64,000 bases of DNA from an uncultured Sulfitobacter sp. (lineage in GTDB: Bacteria; Pseudomonadota; Alphaproteobacteria; Rhodobacterales; Rhodobacteraceae). The notes under the pieces are model-generated. The model ran no database searches, was not told the origin of the DNA, and was given only the letters and a program-made list of their open reading frames with translations. Within the stretch, counting starts at the first letter, position 1. Each line of letters starts with the position of its first letter. This document shows positions 48,607-57,316 of the stretch, piece after piece. The stretch spans positions 89,710-153,709 of the forward strand of contig CAJJCJ010000003.1 of the NCBI GenBank assembly GCA_905182645.1, read 5' to 3'. The translations under genes and the position numbers were made by a program.

Positions 48607-50742
48607 TCAATTTCCGTTAAGGATACCGTTAAGCACATCCATCAACACCCGATCGGCGACCTCGTCTGTGGTGCCACCACCTAATACCGTGTTGCTTGTG
48701 GCATTTCCGGGGGCTTGCATCGGCAATGGTGTTGGTTGCTGATCTGTCAAAACACGGGTCATGGTTTCGCGCCAAATATCCGCAGGCAGGCTACCACCCG
48801 TCACGCCAGTCAAGGGGCGGTTGTCGTCGTAGCCCATCCAAACGCCAGTTACATAATCGCCAGTGAAGGCAATGAACCACGCATCGCGCGAAGCTTGGGT
48901 CGTGCCGGATTTTCCCGCAATGTCCCAACCGTCGATTTGGGCGCGCCTGCCTGTACCTTCGGCCACAACCTGCGACATCATCCACGTCAGTTCACGCGCG
49001 GCCGTTTCTTGGATCACACGTTCACCGATGCCGGTGCCTGTGCTGTCCATCAACGGTTCGTCGTCGCCCTGAAACCGCAATTCTACCAGCCCGTAAGGGG
49101 TCACTGATGATCCGCCGTTCAGAATGCCTGCAAATGCGCCTGTCATTTCGATCAACGTGCTTTCCGACACCCCAAGCGCGAGCGCAGGTCCAGCCGCCAG
49201 ATCGCTTTCAATGCCAAAGCCAGTGGCCACATTGCGCACAATTTCGCGGCCCATTTGTTCGGACAAGATGACGGCAGGGATGTTGCGGCTTTCGGACATG
49301 GCTTGAGTCAGGGTTATCGGCCCCTTGAATTTACGGTCATAGTTGGCAGGGCACCATTCACCGGATCCGCGTACGGTCCAACACGTGGGCGCATCGTCAA
49401 CCAAGTCATTGGGCGACATGCCAAGGTCCAACGCGGTTGCATAAACAAAAGGCTTAAACGCCGATCCGGTTTGGCGGCGGGCTTGGGTGGCGCGGTTGAA
49501 CGCTCCTGCCACAGTGTTGTCGCGGCCACCGACCATGGCGCGCACGGCACCATCAGCAGACATCACAACAATTGCGGCCTGTGCTTGTGATCCTTCCGTG
49601 ACCCTATTGTCGAACACCCACTGTAGGCCGTCTTCGGCAGCGCGTTGAATGCGCTGGTCAAGAGTGGTTTTGATGATGACGTCTTCGGTTGTGTTGCGGG
49701 TGAAAAACTCGGGACCGGATGCCATGACCCAATCGGCGAAATAGCCACCGGCCTTTTGTTCGGCGGCGGCAGACAAGGTCGCCGGGTTCGCGCGTGCATC
49801 GGCTGCGGCAGATGTGGATAAATACCCTTGGGCTTCCATCAGGCCGACAACAACGGCTGCATATTGCTGTGCGCGCACAAGATCGCGGGTGGGCGCACGA
49901 CTGGACGGGGCGGGCAGCAGGCTTGATAGCATTGCACCCTCAGCAGGAGTGACCTCGGCGGCGGATTTGCTGAAATACCGCTGTGCTGCGGCCTCGAAAC
50001 CACGGCTGCCAGCACCCAGATAGGCACGGTTCAGGTAAATGGTTAGAATGTCGTCCTTGGTATAGGCGGCTTCCATGCCCATCGCATAAACAGCTTCTTT
50101 GACCTTGCGCCAAACACTTGGGCGGCGGCAATCGGCTTCATATTCTCTTTCGGTCGCCCAAGTATTTGGATCGTACTGAGCGCCAAGGCATAATAGTTTG
50201 GCGACCTGCTGGGTGATGGTGGAGCCGCCGTTGCCAGACAGTGGCCCGCGCCCTGCACGCAAGTTAATACGCACAGCAGACGCAATCCCGCGCGGTGAAA
50301 TACCAAAGTGGCGGTAGAACCGTTTGTCCTCTGACGCGACAACGGCATTTTTCAGATGCGACGACACAGTGTCAGTCGTGATCATGCCGCCGAACTGATC
50401 GCCGCGCCACGCGTATACTGCGCCAGCGCCGTCGGTCATGGTAACAGATCCGCGTGCGCGGCCATCAATGAGCGTATCAATGGGCTGCATTTGGCTGGCA
50501 AAATAATAGATGCCAATGCCAAGGATCACACCCATCACAACCGCGCCGCGCCATATCAGTTTCCAGATAAGACGCAGGACAAAACCGATGGCCGCCATAA
50601 TGGCCGCAACCAACCACCCAATTGGGCCACGCGAAGGCTTGCGCTTGGCAGGCTTACGCTTTGTCGCACGTTTTTTCACAGGCGCCGTTTTGGAATAGCG
50701 CTTATCCGCCACAAGTGGCCCGCGTTTTTGGTTATTACTCAT
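48607..50742 (-). CDS. class A penicillin-binding protein (transglycosylase-transpeptidase)
   Basis: A 711-residue bifunctional murein synthase. A basic N-terminus (KKRATKRKPAKRKPSRGPIG) and one membrane segment (WLVAAIMAAIGFVLRLIWKL) precede a GT51 transglycosylase (catalytic Glu in VASEDKRFYRHFGIS, GGSTITQQVAKLL). The transpeptidase follows, with SxxK in TGSAFKPFVY, SxN in MSESRNIPAV and KTG-type box in GKSGTTQASRDAW. It polymerises and cross-links peptidoglycan in the periplasm. Architecture is PBP1a-like; exact class is uncertain. It is divergent from glnK. Confidence 0.93.
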   Translation of the reverse strand: MSNNQKRGPLVADKRYSKTAPVKKRATKRKPAKRKPSRGPIGWLVAAIMAAIGFVLRLIWKLIWRGAVVMGVILGIGIYYFASQMQPIDTLIDGRARGSVTMTDGAGAVYAWRGDQFGGMITTDTVSSHLKNAVVASEDKRFYRHFGISPRGIASAVRINLRAGRGPLSGNGGSTITQQVAKLLCLGAQYDPNTWATEREYEADCRRPSVWRKVKEAVYAMGMEAAYTKDDILTIYLNRAYLGAGSRGFEAAAQRYFSKSAAEVTPAEGAMLSSLLPAPSSRAPTRDLVRAQQYAAVVVGLMEAQGYLSTSAAADARANPATLSAAAEQKAGGYFADWVMASGPEFFTRNTTEDVIIKTTLDQRIQRAAEDGLQWVFDNRVTEGSQAQAAIVVMSADGAVRAMVGGRDNTVAGAFNRATQARRQTGSAFKPFVYATALDLGMSPNDLVDDAPTCWTVRGSGEWCPANYDRKFKGPITLTQAMSESRNIPAVILSEQMGREIVRNVATGFGIESDLAAGPALALGVSESTLIEMTGAFAGILNGGSSVTPYGLVELRFQGDDEPLMDSTGTGIGERVIQETAARELTWMMSQVVAEGTGRRAQIDGWDIAGKSGTTQASRDAWFIAFTGDYVTGVWMGYDDNRPLTGVTGGSLPADIWRETMTRVLTDQQPTPLPMQAPGNATSNTVLGGGTTDEVADRVLMDVLNGILNGN

Positions 50743-50866
50743 GCTCTGCTCACTGACATTTGTGCCTGTTTTTTCCTTTGATAGCCTGTTGTGCGCTACT
50801 TGTAGAGAGCGGGAAATCGGTCAAGCTAATTTTGAATACGCCTAAATAATAAGCAACACAGTTAAT

Positions 50867-50893
50867 TTGTGCAAAAATTGTGCAATTGTGCTG
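50867..50893 (+). repeat. three short direct repeats TTGTGC(AA/TG) upstream of glnK
   Basis: TTGTGCAA occurs at 50867-50874 and 50878-50885, and TTGTGCTG at 50886-50893, about 120 bases before the glnK start and inside the divergent PBP-glnK promoter region. Closely spaced copies suggest binding of a regulator, with NtrC the obvious candidate for a glnK-amtB operon. The copies do not spell a clean NtrC consensus to my eye, so the assignment is open. Confidence 0.35.
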
Positions 50894-51012
50894 AAACTGG
50901 GCGGAAATCTTACCCCTGAATCATTGCTGCACCTGCAGCATCGCGGTTGTCTGTTTCCCAAGCAGGCCGCCGCAAATGCAGGCCAGCATCAGACACGCGA
51001 AGGGGAACACAC

Positions 51013-51351
51013 GTGAAAATGATCATCGCAGCTATTAAACCGTTCAAACTCGAGGAGGTCCGCGAGGCGCTGACCACCATCGGCGTGCGCGGCATGATGG
51101 TATCAGAAGTCAAAGGGTTTGGCGCGCAGTCGGGCCATACTGAAATTTACCGTGGCGCCGAATATGCCGTGAATTTCGTGCCCAAAGTTAAGCTCGAGAT
51201 CGTCGTGGCTGACAGCATGGCCGAGCAGGTTGTGAACACCATCACCACTACCGCCAAGACCGACAAAATCGGTGACGGCAAGATTTTCGTAATCGACGTT
51301 GAAAGTGCTTTGCGGGTTCGCACTGGCGATCTCAACGATGACGCGCTGTAA
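51013..51351 (+). CDS. glnK: nitrogen regulatory protein P-II (GlnK/GlnB)
   Basis: A 112-residue P-II signalling protein, the trimeric sensor of ATP/ADP and 2-oxoglutarate that blocks AmtB and modulates NtrB and GlnD/GlnE. It begins MKMIIAAIKPFKLEEVREAL. The uridylylated Tyr51 is present in the T loop (EIYRGAEYAVNF), and the C-terminal GDGKIFVIDVESALRVRTGD region is canonical. GTG 51013 has AAGGGGA upstream and yields the correct family length. It is followed 23 bases later by amtB, so by position this is GlnK. Confidence 0.95.
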   Translation: MKMIIAAIKPFKLEEVREALTTIGVRGMMVSEVKGFGAQSGHTEIYRGAEYAVNFVPKVKLEIVVADSMAEQVVNTITTTAKTDKIGDGKIFVIDVESALRVRTGDLNDDAL

Positions 51352-51374
51352 GCAGATAAGAGGGAATACAAACA

Positions 51375-52694
51375 ATGACACTTCGTAAAACACTTATGGT
51401 CTCGGCGGCGGCAACGTTGCTTCCGACCTTGGTGCTGGCGCAAGACGCCGCTGCGCCGACCTTTGATGAAATCGGGCCTTATATCCTAACAACCCTGCTG
51501 TTTCTTGTGGCAGGCTTCCTCGTGTTCTTTATGGCCGCAGGTTTTGCCATGTTGGAAGCAGGCCTCGTGCGGTCCAAGAACGTAGCGATGCAGCTGACCA
51601 AAAACATCGCGCTGTTTGGCATCGCGTCCATCGCGTATTGGGCCATCGGTTTTAACCTGATGTATCCGGGTGACGCATGGTCGATCGCTGGTTGGTTGGG
51701 TCCATTCTTTGCGATCACAACGCTAGAGCCAGTTGGTCTCGCTGCGGCTGATGCATCGCTTGATTACGCATCTGTTGCTTCTGATTTCTTCTTTCAGCTG
51801 ATGTTTGTTGCTGCAACCGCATCTATCGTTTCAGGCGCACTTGCAGAACGTATTAAACTTTGGCCATTCCTTGCCTTTGTTGCGATCCTGACAGGTGTTC
51901 TTTACCCAATCTCTGGATCTTGGCAGTGGGGCGGCGGCTGGTTGTCTGAGGCTGGTTTCTCTGACTTTGCTGGATCGACTGTTGTTCACTCTGTTGGTGG
52001 CTGGGCTGCTTTGGCTGGCGCGATCGTGCTGGGACCACGTATTGGGAAGTACAAAGACGGCAAAACCATTCCAATGCCAGGGTCGAACCTTGCGCTGGCA
52101 ACATTAGGTATGTTCATCCTGTGGCTTGGTTGGTTCGGCTTTAACGGTGGATCGCAGCTTGCTGCTGGTACTGTTGGCGACATCACGGACATTGGCCGGA
52201 TCTTTGCGAACACCAACATGGCGGCTGCGTCCGGTGCGGTTGTTGCACTTGCTGTCACACAAATCATGTACAAGAAGGCCGACCTTACAATGGTCCTGAA
52301 CGGCGCGCTTGCTGGTCTGGTATCGATCACGGCAGAGCCGCTTGCTCCGACGTTGTTTGGCGCGCTTTTGACAGGTGCTGTTGGTGGTGTGATCGTTGTG
52401 ATCACTGTGCCATTGCTGGACAAGTTCAAGATCGATGACGTCGTTGGTGCCATCCCAGTTCACTTGATCGCGGGTATCTGGGGGACGTTGGCCGTTGGTT
52501 TCTACACAGGCAACTTTGGTGCGCAGATTTTGGGTATCATCGCCTACGGTGCCTTCACATTCTTCGCCAGCCTCGTGATCTGGTACATCTTGAAGATGGT
52601 CGTTGGTATCCGCGTATCCGAGGAAGCTGAAATCAACGGTTTGGACATGTCCGAACTGGGTATGGAAGCCTACCCCGAATTCTCAAGAGGCTAA
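51375..52694 (+). CDS. amtB: ammonium transporter
   Basis: A 439-residue Amt channel with an N-terminal signal-like peptide (VSAAATLLPTLVLAQ) and eleven membrane segments. Amt motifs are clear: FFMAAGFAMLEAGLVRSKNV, GSWQWGGGWL, DFAGSTVVHSVGGWAALAGA (first pore His) and ILWLGWFGFNGGSQLAAG; VGAIPVHLIAGIWGTLAVG carries the second pore His. It imports ammonium under nitrogen limitation and is gated by GlnK from the upstream gene. A strong terminator follows. Confidence 0.95.
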   Translation: MTLRKTLMVSAAATLLPTLVLAQDAAAPTFDEIGPYILTTLLFLVAGFLVFFMAAGFAMLEAGLVRSKNVAMQLTKNIALFGIASIAYWAIGFNLMYPGDAWSIAGWLGPFFAITTLEPVGLAAADASLDYASVASDFFFQLMFVAATASIVSGALAERIKLWPFLAFVAILTGVLYPISGSWQWGGGWLSEAGFSDFAGSTVVHSVGGWAALAGAIVLGPRIGKYKDGKTIPMPGSNLALATLGMFILWLGWFGFNGGSQLAAGTVGDITDIGRIFANTNMAAASGAVVALAVTQIMYKKADLTMVLNGALAGLVSITAEPLAPTLFGALLTGAVGGVIVVITVPLLDKFKIDDVVGAIPVHLIAGIWGTLAVGFYTGNFGAQILGIIAYGAFTFFASLVIWYILKMVVGIRVSEEAEINGLDMSELGMEAYPEFSRG

Positions 52695-52721
52695 TTTCTT
52701 TCCCCACTAGACCCTGAGGAT

Positions 52722-52750
52722 AACCCGAGCGTTCGCGCTCGGGTTTTTTT
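52722..52750 (+). terminator. rho-independent terminator of glnK-amtB
   Basis: A perfect stem CCCGAGCG/CGCTCGGG with a TTCG tetraloop is followed by seven T residues, 27 bases after the amtB stop. Confidence 0.93.
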
Positions 52751-52936
52751 GTCGGGCGATGGGTTAGAATCCATCCAACGCAATAACGCGCAAGATTATT
52801 CGATACTATTAAAGATGTGCGCAAGAAGTTTTCGTAATTCGCTGTATCAGTGTCCCACTGTGCAAGGACATTCCCCGCCAGACGCGCAAATCTTCGTAAG
52901 ACAAGACGAATCTTATATACAGACCGGAGCTGCCCC

Positions 52937-53938
52937 ATGATCCAGACCCCATATCTTTTGTTCCTCGGCGATGCGCCTGATCAACTTGCTGCTAAAGTGG
53001 CACAAGGCATCAAGGATTGGCGCCCAGAAAATGCCGTTGGTCAGTTTCGTATGCCCGCATGTGGTACCACTGTTGGCTTGCAGGACATGACGCTGGAAGA
53101 GGGCCTCGCGGCTGGCGCCAAGACCCTCGTGATTGGTGTCGCCAACCGTGGTGGTTACATTTCTGCTGAGTGGAAAGAGATTTTGGTGTCTGCCCTGAAC
53201 ATGGGCTACGACATTGCATCGGGCTTGCATAATCTGCTGCGTGACGAGAACGAACTGATGGCTGCCGCCCGTGTGAATGGCCGTACATTGTTTGATGTGC
53301 GCATCCCATCCGTCGCCTATCCGATCGCCAATGGCAAAAACCGGACTGGTAAGCGTTGCCTCGCAATCGGTACCGATTGTTCAGTCGGTAAGATGTATAC
53401 AGGTCTTGCGATGGACACTGAGATGCACGCACGCGGCATGAACTCCACGTTCCGCCCAACCGGACAAACAGGTATTTTGATCACAGGTGGTGGCGTGCCG
53501 TTGGACGCTGTGATCGCGGATTTCATGGCTGGTGCAGTTGAATATCTGACACCTGACAATGACGCGGATCATTGGGATCATATTGAGGGGCAGGGCAGCC
53601 TGTTCCACGTGTCTTATTCTGGCGTGACCATGGCGCTGATCCACGGTGGTCAGCCTGACGCATTGATCCTTTGCCATGAGCCGACCCGCACACATATGCG
53701 CGGTCTGCCAGAGTATGATCTGCCGTCGCTTGAAGCATTGCGCGATATGGCCTTGCCAATTGCGCGGGTCGCGAACCCTGCCTGCAAGGTTGTTGGCATT
53801 TCGGTGAACACCCAGCATCTGGCTGATGATAAGTTTGAGGCATATCTGGCCGAAGTCGAAGCCCGCATGGGTCTGCCTGCTGTTGACCCGTTCCGTCAGG
53901 GTGCCGCGCGTTTGGTTGATGCTTTAGCTGATATCTGA
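52937..53938 (+). CDS. dgcN: DgcN family N-acetyltransferase (DUF1611)
   Basis: A 333-residue protein of the DUF1611 family: PYLLFLGDAPDQLAAKVAQG, GVANRGGYISAEWKEILVSA, a P-loop-like GTDCSVGKMYTGLAMDTEMH, FRPTGQTGILITGGGVPLDA and ILCHEPTRTHMRGLPEYDLP. The family has been described as DgcN, which acetylates D-glutamate in the D-glutamate catabolic route of marine bacteria, with DgcA as the partner racemase. The next gene is indeed DgcA-like, which supports the call. The ATG giving MIQTPYLLF follows a weak ribosome site. Head of a three-gene operon. Confidence 0.85.
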   Translation: MIQTPYLLFLGDAPDQLAAKVAQGIKDWRPENAVGQFRMPACGTTVGLQDMTLEEGLAAGAKTLVIGVANRGGYISAEWKEILVSALNMGYDIASGLHNLLRDENELMAAARVNGRTLFDVRIPSVAYPIANGKNRTGKRCLAIGTDCSVGKMYTGLAMDTEMHARGMNSTFRPTGQTGILITGGGVPLDAVIADFMAGAVEYLTPDNDADHWDHIEGQGSLFHVSYSGVTMALIHGGQPDALILCHEPTRTHMRGLPEYDLPSLEALRDMALPIARVANPACKVVGISVNTQHLADDKFEAYLAEVEARMGLPAVDPFRQGAARLVDALADI

Positions 53939-53968
53939 TTTGGCTTTGCCCTGCGGGGCAAGCCCAAG

Positions 53969-54000
53969 CCTTCGGCGAGGATATTTGAGAACCAAAGAGG
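53969..54000 (+). repeat. Rhodobacteraceae-type intergenic motif (CTTCGGCGAGGATATTTG...)
   Basis: The 68-base gap between dgcN and dgcA contains CCTTCGGCGAGGATATTTGA, then GAACCAAAGAGG. Very similar short strings (GGCGGGAGTATTTG..., ending in a purine-rich AAGAAG/AAGAGG) recur in intergenic DNA of many Rhodobacteraceae, to my recollection. A degenerate relative appears at about 16573-16606 in this window. Its purine-rich end also supplies the ribosome binding site of dgcA. Confidence 0.45.
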
Positions 54001-54007
54001 TAGTGTG

Positions 54008-54967
54008 ATGCGCATTGAAGTGACGCGGGATGTATTCCGGCTGGCCCAAGTGTTTACGATTTCGCGCGGCTCGCGCACGCAGGCGGATGTTTTAACAGTG
54101 TCTGTGACAATCGGTGGCGTGAGGGGGCGGGGCGAATGCGTGCCCTACGCCCGCTACGGTGAGACGTTGGACAGTGTGACCGCCCAGATCGAAGGGTTCA
54201 CAGGCGCTTGGGCAGATTTGCCCGGTGCCTTACCAGCCGGTGCCGCCCGCAATGCGCTTGATTGCGCGTTTTGGGATCATGCTGCCAAGGCCGCTGGGGT
54301 GCGTGTTTGGGACTTGCTGAAACTGCCGGCCCCGCGTCCAGAGATTACCGCCTATACGCTGTCGCTCGATACGCCTGATGCGATGCAGGTGCAGGCCGCA
54401 CAGAATGCAGCCCGTCCATTGCTGAAAATTAAGCTCGGCACGCCTGATGATATGGCACGGCTCGAGGCAGTCCGTCGTGGCGCCCCCGACAGCCGTATTA
54501 TCGTCGATGCCAATGAAGGCTGGAGCGCCGAAGTCTACGCCGATCTTGCCCCGCATTTGATCCGGCTTGGCGTGCAAATGGTCGAACAGCCAATGCCTGC
54601 TGGTGCCGATGATATGTTGGGTGAAATTGCCCGCCCGCTGCCTGTTTGCGCCGACGAGAGCTGTCATGACTGCACATCTTTACCTGCACTTCGCGGCAAA
54701 TACGATATGGTGAATATCAAGCTCGATAAAACCGGTGGGTTGACCGAAGCACTGGCGTTGAAAGGCGATTCTATTGCCCAAGGCTACGGCGTGATGGTTG
54801 GCTGCATGGTGGGGTCGTCGCTGGCCATGGCCCCCGCGACGATTTTGGCCCAAGGTGTGGCGTTCACGGACCTTGACGGTCCACTGCTTTTGGCCGAGGA
54901 CCGTGCCGAGTCTTTGATTTTTGACGCGGCAGGGGTGCACGCACCAACCGCCGGACTATGGGGATAA
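54008..54967 (+). CDS. dgcA: N-acetyl-D-glutamate racemase DgcA / dipeptide epimerase family (enolase superfamily)
   Basis: A 319-residue enolase-superfamily enzyme of the muconate-lactonizing subgroup. Active-site features are in place: KxK (Lys140, Lys142 in LLKIKLG), metal ligands Asp167 (IIVDANEGW), Glu193 (VEQPM) and Asp216 (CADES), and a Lys in NIKLDKTGG (238/241). Sequence alone would allow an L-Ala-D/L-Glu epimerase, but its position directly after a DUF1611/DgcN gene and before a D-amino acid aminotransferase favours the DgcA role in D-glutamate catabolism. ATG 54008 follows AAAGAGG. Confidence 0.84.
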   Translation: MRIEVTRDVFRLAQVFTISRGSRTQADVLTVSVTIGGVRGRGECVPYARYGETLDSVTAQIEGFTGAWADLPGALPAGAARNALDCAFWDHAAKAAGVRVWDLLKLPAPRPEITAYTLSLDTPDAMQVQAAQNAARPLLKIKLGTPDDMARLEAVRRGAPDSRIIVDANEGWSAEVYADLAPHLIRLGVQMVEQPMPAGADDMLGEIARPLPVCADESCHDCTSLPALRGKYDMVNIKLDKTGGLTEALALKGDSIAQGYGVMVGCMVGSSLAMAPATILAQGVAFTDLDGPLLLAEDRAESLIFDAAGVHAPTAGLWG

Positions 54968-54972
54968 CCAAA

Positions 54973-55830
54973 ATGCGCACAGTATATTTGAACGGCGAAT
55001 ACGTCGCTGAAAACGAAGCCAAGGTATCGATCTTTGATCGCGGGTTCCTGATGGCCGATGGGGTCTATGAGGTGACCACCGTTCTTGACGGCAAACTGAT
55101 CGACTTTGACGGGCATGCCATTCGCTTGGCGCGGTCACTGTCTGAACTTGGCATGGGCAACCCGATTTCCAAGGATGACCTGTTAGAGGTTCACCGCGAA
55201 TTGGTCTGGCTCAACGAGATCGATCAAGGCATGATCTATTTGCAGATCACACGCGGCGCACCTGATGACCGTGACTTTGCCTATCCGCCGACGGATACGC
55301 CGCAGACGATTGTGCTGTTCACGCAAAACAAACCGACCCTTGCAGATAACCCCGTTGCCAAAAAGGGCATCAAGGTAATCAGTATTGAGGATCAGCGCTG
55401 GGCGCGTCGTGACATCAAAACGGTGCAATTGCTGTACCCGTCGATGGGCAAAATGATGGCCAAGGCGGCGGGCTGTGACGATGCTTGGATGGTCGAAGAC
55501 GGTCACGTGACCGAGGGCACATCAAACAACGCCTATATCATCAAAGGCGACACGATTATCACCCGCCATTTGGGCAACGAGATTTTGCACGGGATCACCC
55601 GCGCTGCCGTTCTGCGGTTCGCAAAAGAAGCCCAGATGCAGGTCGCAGAACGCAGCTTTACGATTGCAGAGGCCCAAGATGCGGACGAGGCGTTCATCAC
55701 ATCCGCAAGCACCTTCGTGATGCCCGTGGTCGAAGTGGACGGCGCGCCCGTTGGCACTGGAAAAGTCGGGCCAATCGCCACACGCCTGCGCGAAATATAT
55801 CTGGAAGAAAGCCGCAAAGTCGCGGTCTAA
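54973..55830 (+). CDS. D-amino-acid aminotransferase (PLP fold type IV)
   Basis: A 285-residue class IV aminotransferase starting MRTVYLNGEYVAENEAKVSI. The PLP Lys149 lies in RRDIKTVQLL, and FDRGFLMADGVYEVTTV, EGTSNNAYII and the C-terminal FITSASTFVMPVVEVDG match D-alanine/D-amino acid aminotransferases, which exchange amino groups between D-amino acids and 2-oxo acids giving D-glutamate or D-alanine. It starts 5 bases after the dgcA stop. Together the operon can move amino groups into D-glutamate and then open it by DgcN and DgcA (inference). A terminator follows. Confidence 0.88.
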   Translation: MRTVYLNGEYVAENEAKVSIFDRGFLMADGVYEVTTVLDGKLIDFDGHAIRLARSLSELGMGNPISKDDLLEVHRELVWLNEIDQGMIYLQITRGAPDDRDFAYPPTDTPQTIVLFTQNKPTLADNPVAKKGIKVISIEDQRWARRDIKTVQLLYPSMGKMMAKAAGCDDAWMVEDGHVTEGTSNNAYIIKGDTIITRHLGNEILHGITRAAVLRFAKEAQMQVAERSFTIAEAQDADEAFITSASTFVMPVVEVDGAPVGTGKVGPIATRLREIYLEESRKVAV

Positions 55831-55847
55831 GTCGGCCAAACAAATAG

Positions 55848-55880
55848 GGGCCACTGGAGTGATCCAGCGGCCCTTTTTTT
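55848..55880 (+). terminator. rho-independent terminator of the dgcN-dgcA-aminotransferase operon
   Basis: Arms GGGCCACTGGA and TCCAGCGGCCC pair with one mismatch around a GTGA loop and are followed by seven T residues, 17 bases after the aminotransferase stop. Confidence 0.9.
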
Positions 55881-55883
55881 GTG

Positions 55884-55909
55884 CCTTAACTGCCTCGCTG
55901 CAGTTAAGG
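55884..55909. repeat. perfect 10-bp inverted repeat over the stop codon of the RTX gene
   Basis: CCTTAACTGC and GCAGTTAAGG are separated by six bases. The right arm contains the stop codon of the RTX gene (minus strand). Neither side ends in a T run in its own direction, so it is not a classical terminator, though it may act as a barrier or protect the transcript end. Confidence 0.5.
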
Positions 55910-57271
55910 AGTAACGTTGGTATTTGTTACGTTGACGTTGCTCGCGTTCAGCGTACTTAGGTCCACGCCGACCAAGAAGGCGACGACATTGCCGTCAACA
56001 AGCAAGTTCGTACCCGACCCGCCTGCGGCGATTTCATAGGTGATTGTAGGCACCGCATCCAATGCCAGTGATACATCAATGTTCAGCTGCTTGGTTGCTG
56101 GATCAAAGTCGTCAATTGCCACAGCAGTTGCTGCCGGATCGCTGAAGTCGATGTTGAATTCGTCAACCCTGGTACCACCGATAAGCGCATCGCCACCATC
56201 TGCATAGAAGGTGTCATCACCTGCGCCGCCGAATACCGTGTCAGCCGGATCGCCCGCAGGGCCAGCTGAATTCAAAATATCGTTGCCGTAGCCACCATAA
56301 AATTCGTCAGAGCCACTGCCAAGCCCGCCTTCAATGCTGTCGTCACCCAAGCCAAGCGTGATTGTATCGTCGCCAGATCCGCCCATGACGTCCATGTCGC
56401 GGCCAGTGGTGTCTTCACCGGCTGCAAAGCTGATGACATCATCGCCATCAAACCCGATTACACGGTCACCAAATTCGCCAATTTCAAGCGTATCTGCTTC
56501 AAGTATACCAAAGATTGGTGGTGCAGTCGGATTGTCGATCGCGCCGTTACCAAGCACAGTTGTGCCTTACAGAATAACCGCCACAACACCGTCGAGCAGC
56601 ACATTTGTGTCTTCGCCATCTGCGGTCAGTTCTGTGGTAATGCGCTCTTGGATGACATAGCCACCATTTGCGTCGCGCAAGTACAGCGTATCGCCATCCT
56701 CAAAGTCTGTGATCGTCACAGCATCGCTTTCAATGTCTGTGATAACTTGGAAACGGTCGTCATGCGCGCCGCCAGTGACAACATCACCGTTGTCGACAAA
56801 CATCACGTCTTCGCCAAATCCGCCAAACACTGTGTCCGGAGTATCCTGCGACGTATCATCATCAACGGTGCTGATCTGGTCGTAGCCAAGGTCGCCATAA
56901 ATAGTGTTGCTGCCCAGCGCATCGACCAGAATATCGCGGCCATTGCTGCCACGGATCAGATCGTCGCCCTCCATGCCCGCGGTGTCAAAGCTGCTGTCTT
57001 CATTCAAAACGGCCGTTTGGTCTGCGCCATCACCAAGGAAAACTTTGTCATCACCTGCGCCGCTGGACGCCATGTCATCACCATCGTTCAGGAATAGGAA
57101 ATCTGTAACATCGGTACCGGTGGTTATGTCGTCTTTGGCGCCAAATGATTGACGATTAAGATCTGGATTGGTTTCCGGTGCTGGTGTGTTGTCTAGATCA
57201 TCATCGCTGCCGGTATCGACGAGAAAAACCAATCCCAGTAACGCCAAAATTGGCAACAATACCATTTCCAT
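55904..57271 (-). pseudogene. RTX-type calcium-binding repeat protein, interrupted by an in-frame TAA
   Basis: One frame runs from MEMVLLPILALLGLVFLVDT (single N-terminal membrane segment) through RTX-like Gly-Asp repeats (GDDMASSGAGDDKVFLGDGA, VFGGFGEDVMFVDNGDVVTG) to TAA at 56567-56569. It continues in the same frame with GTTVLGNGAIDN and a second repeat block (GGSGDDTITLGLGDDSIEGG, FYGGYGNDIL, VFGGAGDDTFYADGG) to 55904. Both halves end in the same kind of domain (TNVLLDGVVAVIL and TNLLVDGNVVAFLVG), so the protein looks duplicated, and the stop sits in the linker. CAA to TAA is the likely change. Type I secretion genes in this window are broken too. Confidence 0.78.
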
Positions 57272-57316
57272 AAAACTTCTCCCACAACACGCAAATACTA
57301 GACGATTCTATTGGCG

